Shown: positions 63,474 to 64,000 of the stretch, in pieces
Layout: each line of letters opens with the position of its first letter
Numbering within the stretch: the first letter of the stretch is position 1
Assembly (NCBI RefSeq): GCF_009669305.1
Contig: NZ_SADB01000006.1
Coordinates: 124,264-188,263 of the forward strand
Direction: 5' to 3'
Source: Ancylomarina sp. 16SWW S1-10-2
Lineage (GTDB): Bacteria > Bacteroidota > Bacteroidia > Bacteroidales > Marinifilaceae
Length of the DNA: 64,000 nt
Translations under genes and position numbers: made by a program
Notes under the pieces: generated by a model
The model's database searches: none
Told to the model about the DNA's origin: nothing
The model's input: only the letters and a program-made list of their open reading frames with translations

Positions 63474-64000
63474 TTATTTTTTTAGAGACTGAAGTTCTTT
63501 TAAAATTTCGGTAGGTTCTGCACGTTTTGTATAGTCTGCATCTATAAACGAGTAGATGATTGTACCATCAACATTTATAATAAAAGTTGTAGCAAGTGGT
63601 ATCTCAAATTGTCCTTCTCCGTTATGTTTTTCAAGATCAATACCAAACTCTTTATAAACTTCAAGAATTTCCCCTTCTACTGTATATACAATACCAAGCT
63701 CTTTTGCGTAATTAGAGTTCGCATCCGTAAGTACTTCAAATTCTAAATTGTGTCTTTCTGAAGTTGTTAATGACTCATCAGGAAGTTCAGGAGTGATTGC
63801 AACAAGCGTTGCTCCTGCGGCTTTAATTTCTGGTAAAATATCTTGGTAAGCACGTAGCTCAATATTACAATATGGACACCAACCTCCACGGTAAAAAGTG
63901 ATAACAACAGGTCCATTTTCAAGTAAAGAAGACAATTTGCTTTCTTCTCCCAAATGGTTCGGCAATGTAAAATCTATAATTTTATCTCCAACCTTTGGTG
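63474..64000 (-). CDS. Peroxiredoxin (AhpC/TSA-like), 5' end outside the window
   Basis: The frame runs off the right edge; the visible part starts PKVGDKIIDFTLPNHLG. Then VVITFYRGGWCPYCNIELRAYQD, with the peroxidatic site Cys in GGWCPYC, and a C-terminal half in the PrxQ/PrxlII-like layout. It reduces peroxides using thiols. It lies upstream of the DsrE/NrtS-like genes on the same strand. The last base at 64000 is not the start. Confidence 0.85.
   Translation of the reverse strand, partial: PKVGDKIIDFTLPNHLGEESKLSSLLENGPVVITFYRGGWCPYCNIELRAYQDILPEIKAAGATLVAITPELPDESLTTSERHNLEFEVLTDANSNYAKELGIVYTVEGEILEVYKEFGIDLEKHNGEGQFEIPLATTFIINVDGTIIYSFIDADYTKRAEPTEILKELQSLKK

Overview
The window is AT-rich DNA from a member of the Bacteroidota, probably a marine or sediment anaerobe or facultative anaerobe. 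The evidence is TAnnTTTG-type -7 promoter boxes, few Shine-Dalgarno sequences, and family types typical of that phylum (DUF4159, a carboxypeptidase-regulatory-like outer membrane protein, an IorAB pair, a REP-associated transposase). No rRNA, tRNA or CRISPR array was recognised.

Positions 1-18.7 kb form an accessory island, nearly all on the minus strand. It encodes a reductive dehalogenase (RdhA) with a twin-arginine signal and two Fe-S cluster motifs, and its membrane anchor RdhB. Around them are a NosR/RdhC-like FMN/4Fe-4S membrane protein, a four-helix cytochrome b-like protein, an FAD/NAD(P) reductase, a relic with a Cys-rich motif, an outer membrane beta-barrel and a CoA-disulfide-reductase-like flavoenzyme. 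Next come four exported proteins, each with two OsmC-like domains; one is joined to an AhpD-like CxxC domain. An NAD(P)H-binding SDR-like protein and two AraC-type regulators close the island. Six promoters here, including that of rdhA, share one architecture: two half-sites ending in ACC, 21-22 nt apart, with the distal half exactly 45 nt from the -7 box. I read this as one regulon, probably controlled by one or both AraC proteins, that couples organohalide reduction to thiol/peroxide defence. This is the most interesting system in the window.

Positions 19-49 kb are mostly ordinary core genes. They include a ferritin-like protein, the electron-bifurcating NfnAB/SudBA-type pair, DksA/TraR-like and SUI1-like proteins, a WecA/TagO-type glycosyl-1-phosphate transferase, IorBA, PrmA, a 1490-residue exported protein, Ppk1 with SixA, TopB, a lone receiver domain, RsmE, DUF4159, a CarboxypepD_reg/DUF5686-type protein, a phosphofructokinase with PPi-type active-site residues, a YgjV-GNAT fusion, and a small redox/TetR module with two operator palindromes.

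Positions 49-58.4 kb carry a type I restriction-modification system (HsdM, HsdS, HsdR) with a Fic protein and a GIY-YIG protein between hsdS and hsdR. The spaces are filled with a dispersed palindromic repeat (core GTCATTGCGAGG) that also forms part of the hsdS reading frame. Positions 58.8-64 kb hold PanE, a small membrane protein flanked by two arrays of six 58-bp repeats, an MscS channel, a DsrE-like protein, a probable NrtS-like small membrane protein and a peroxiredoxin cut by the window edge.
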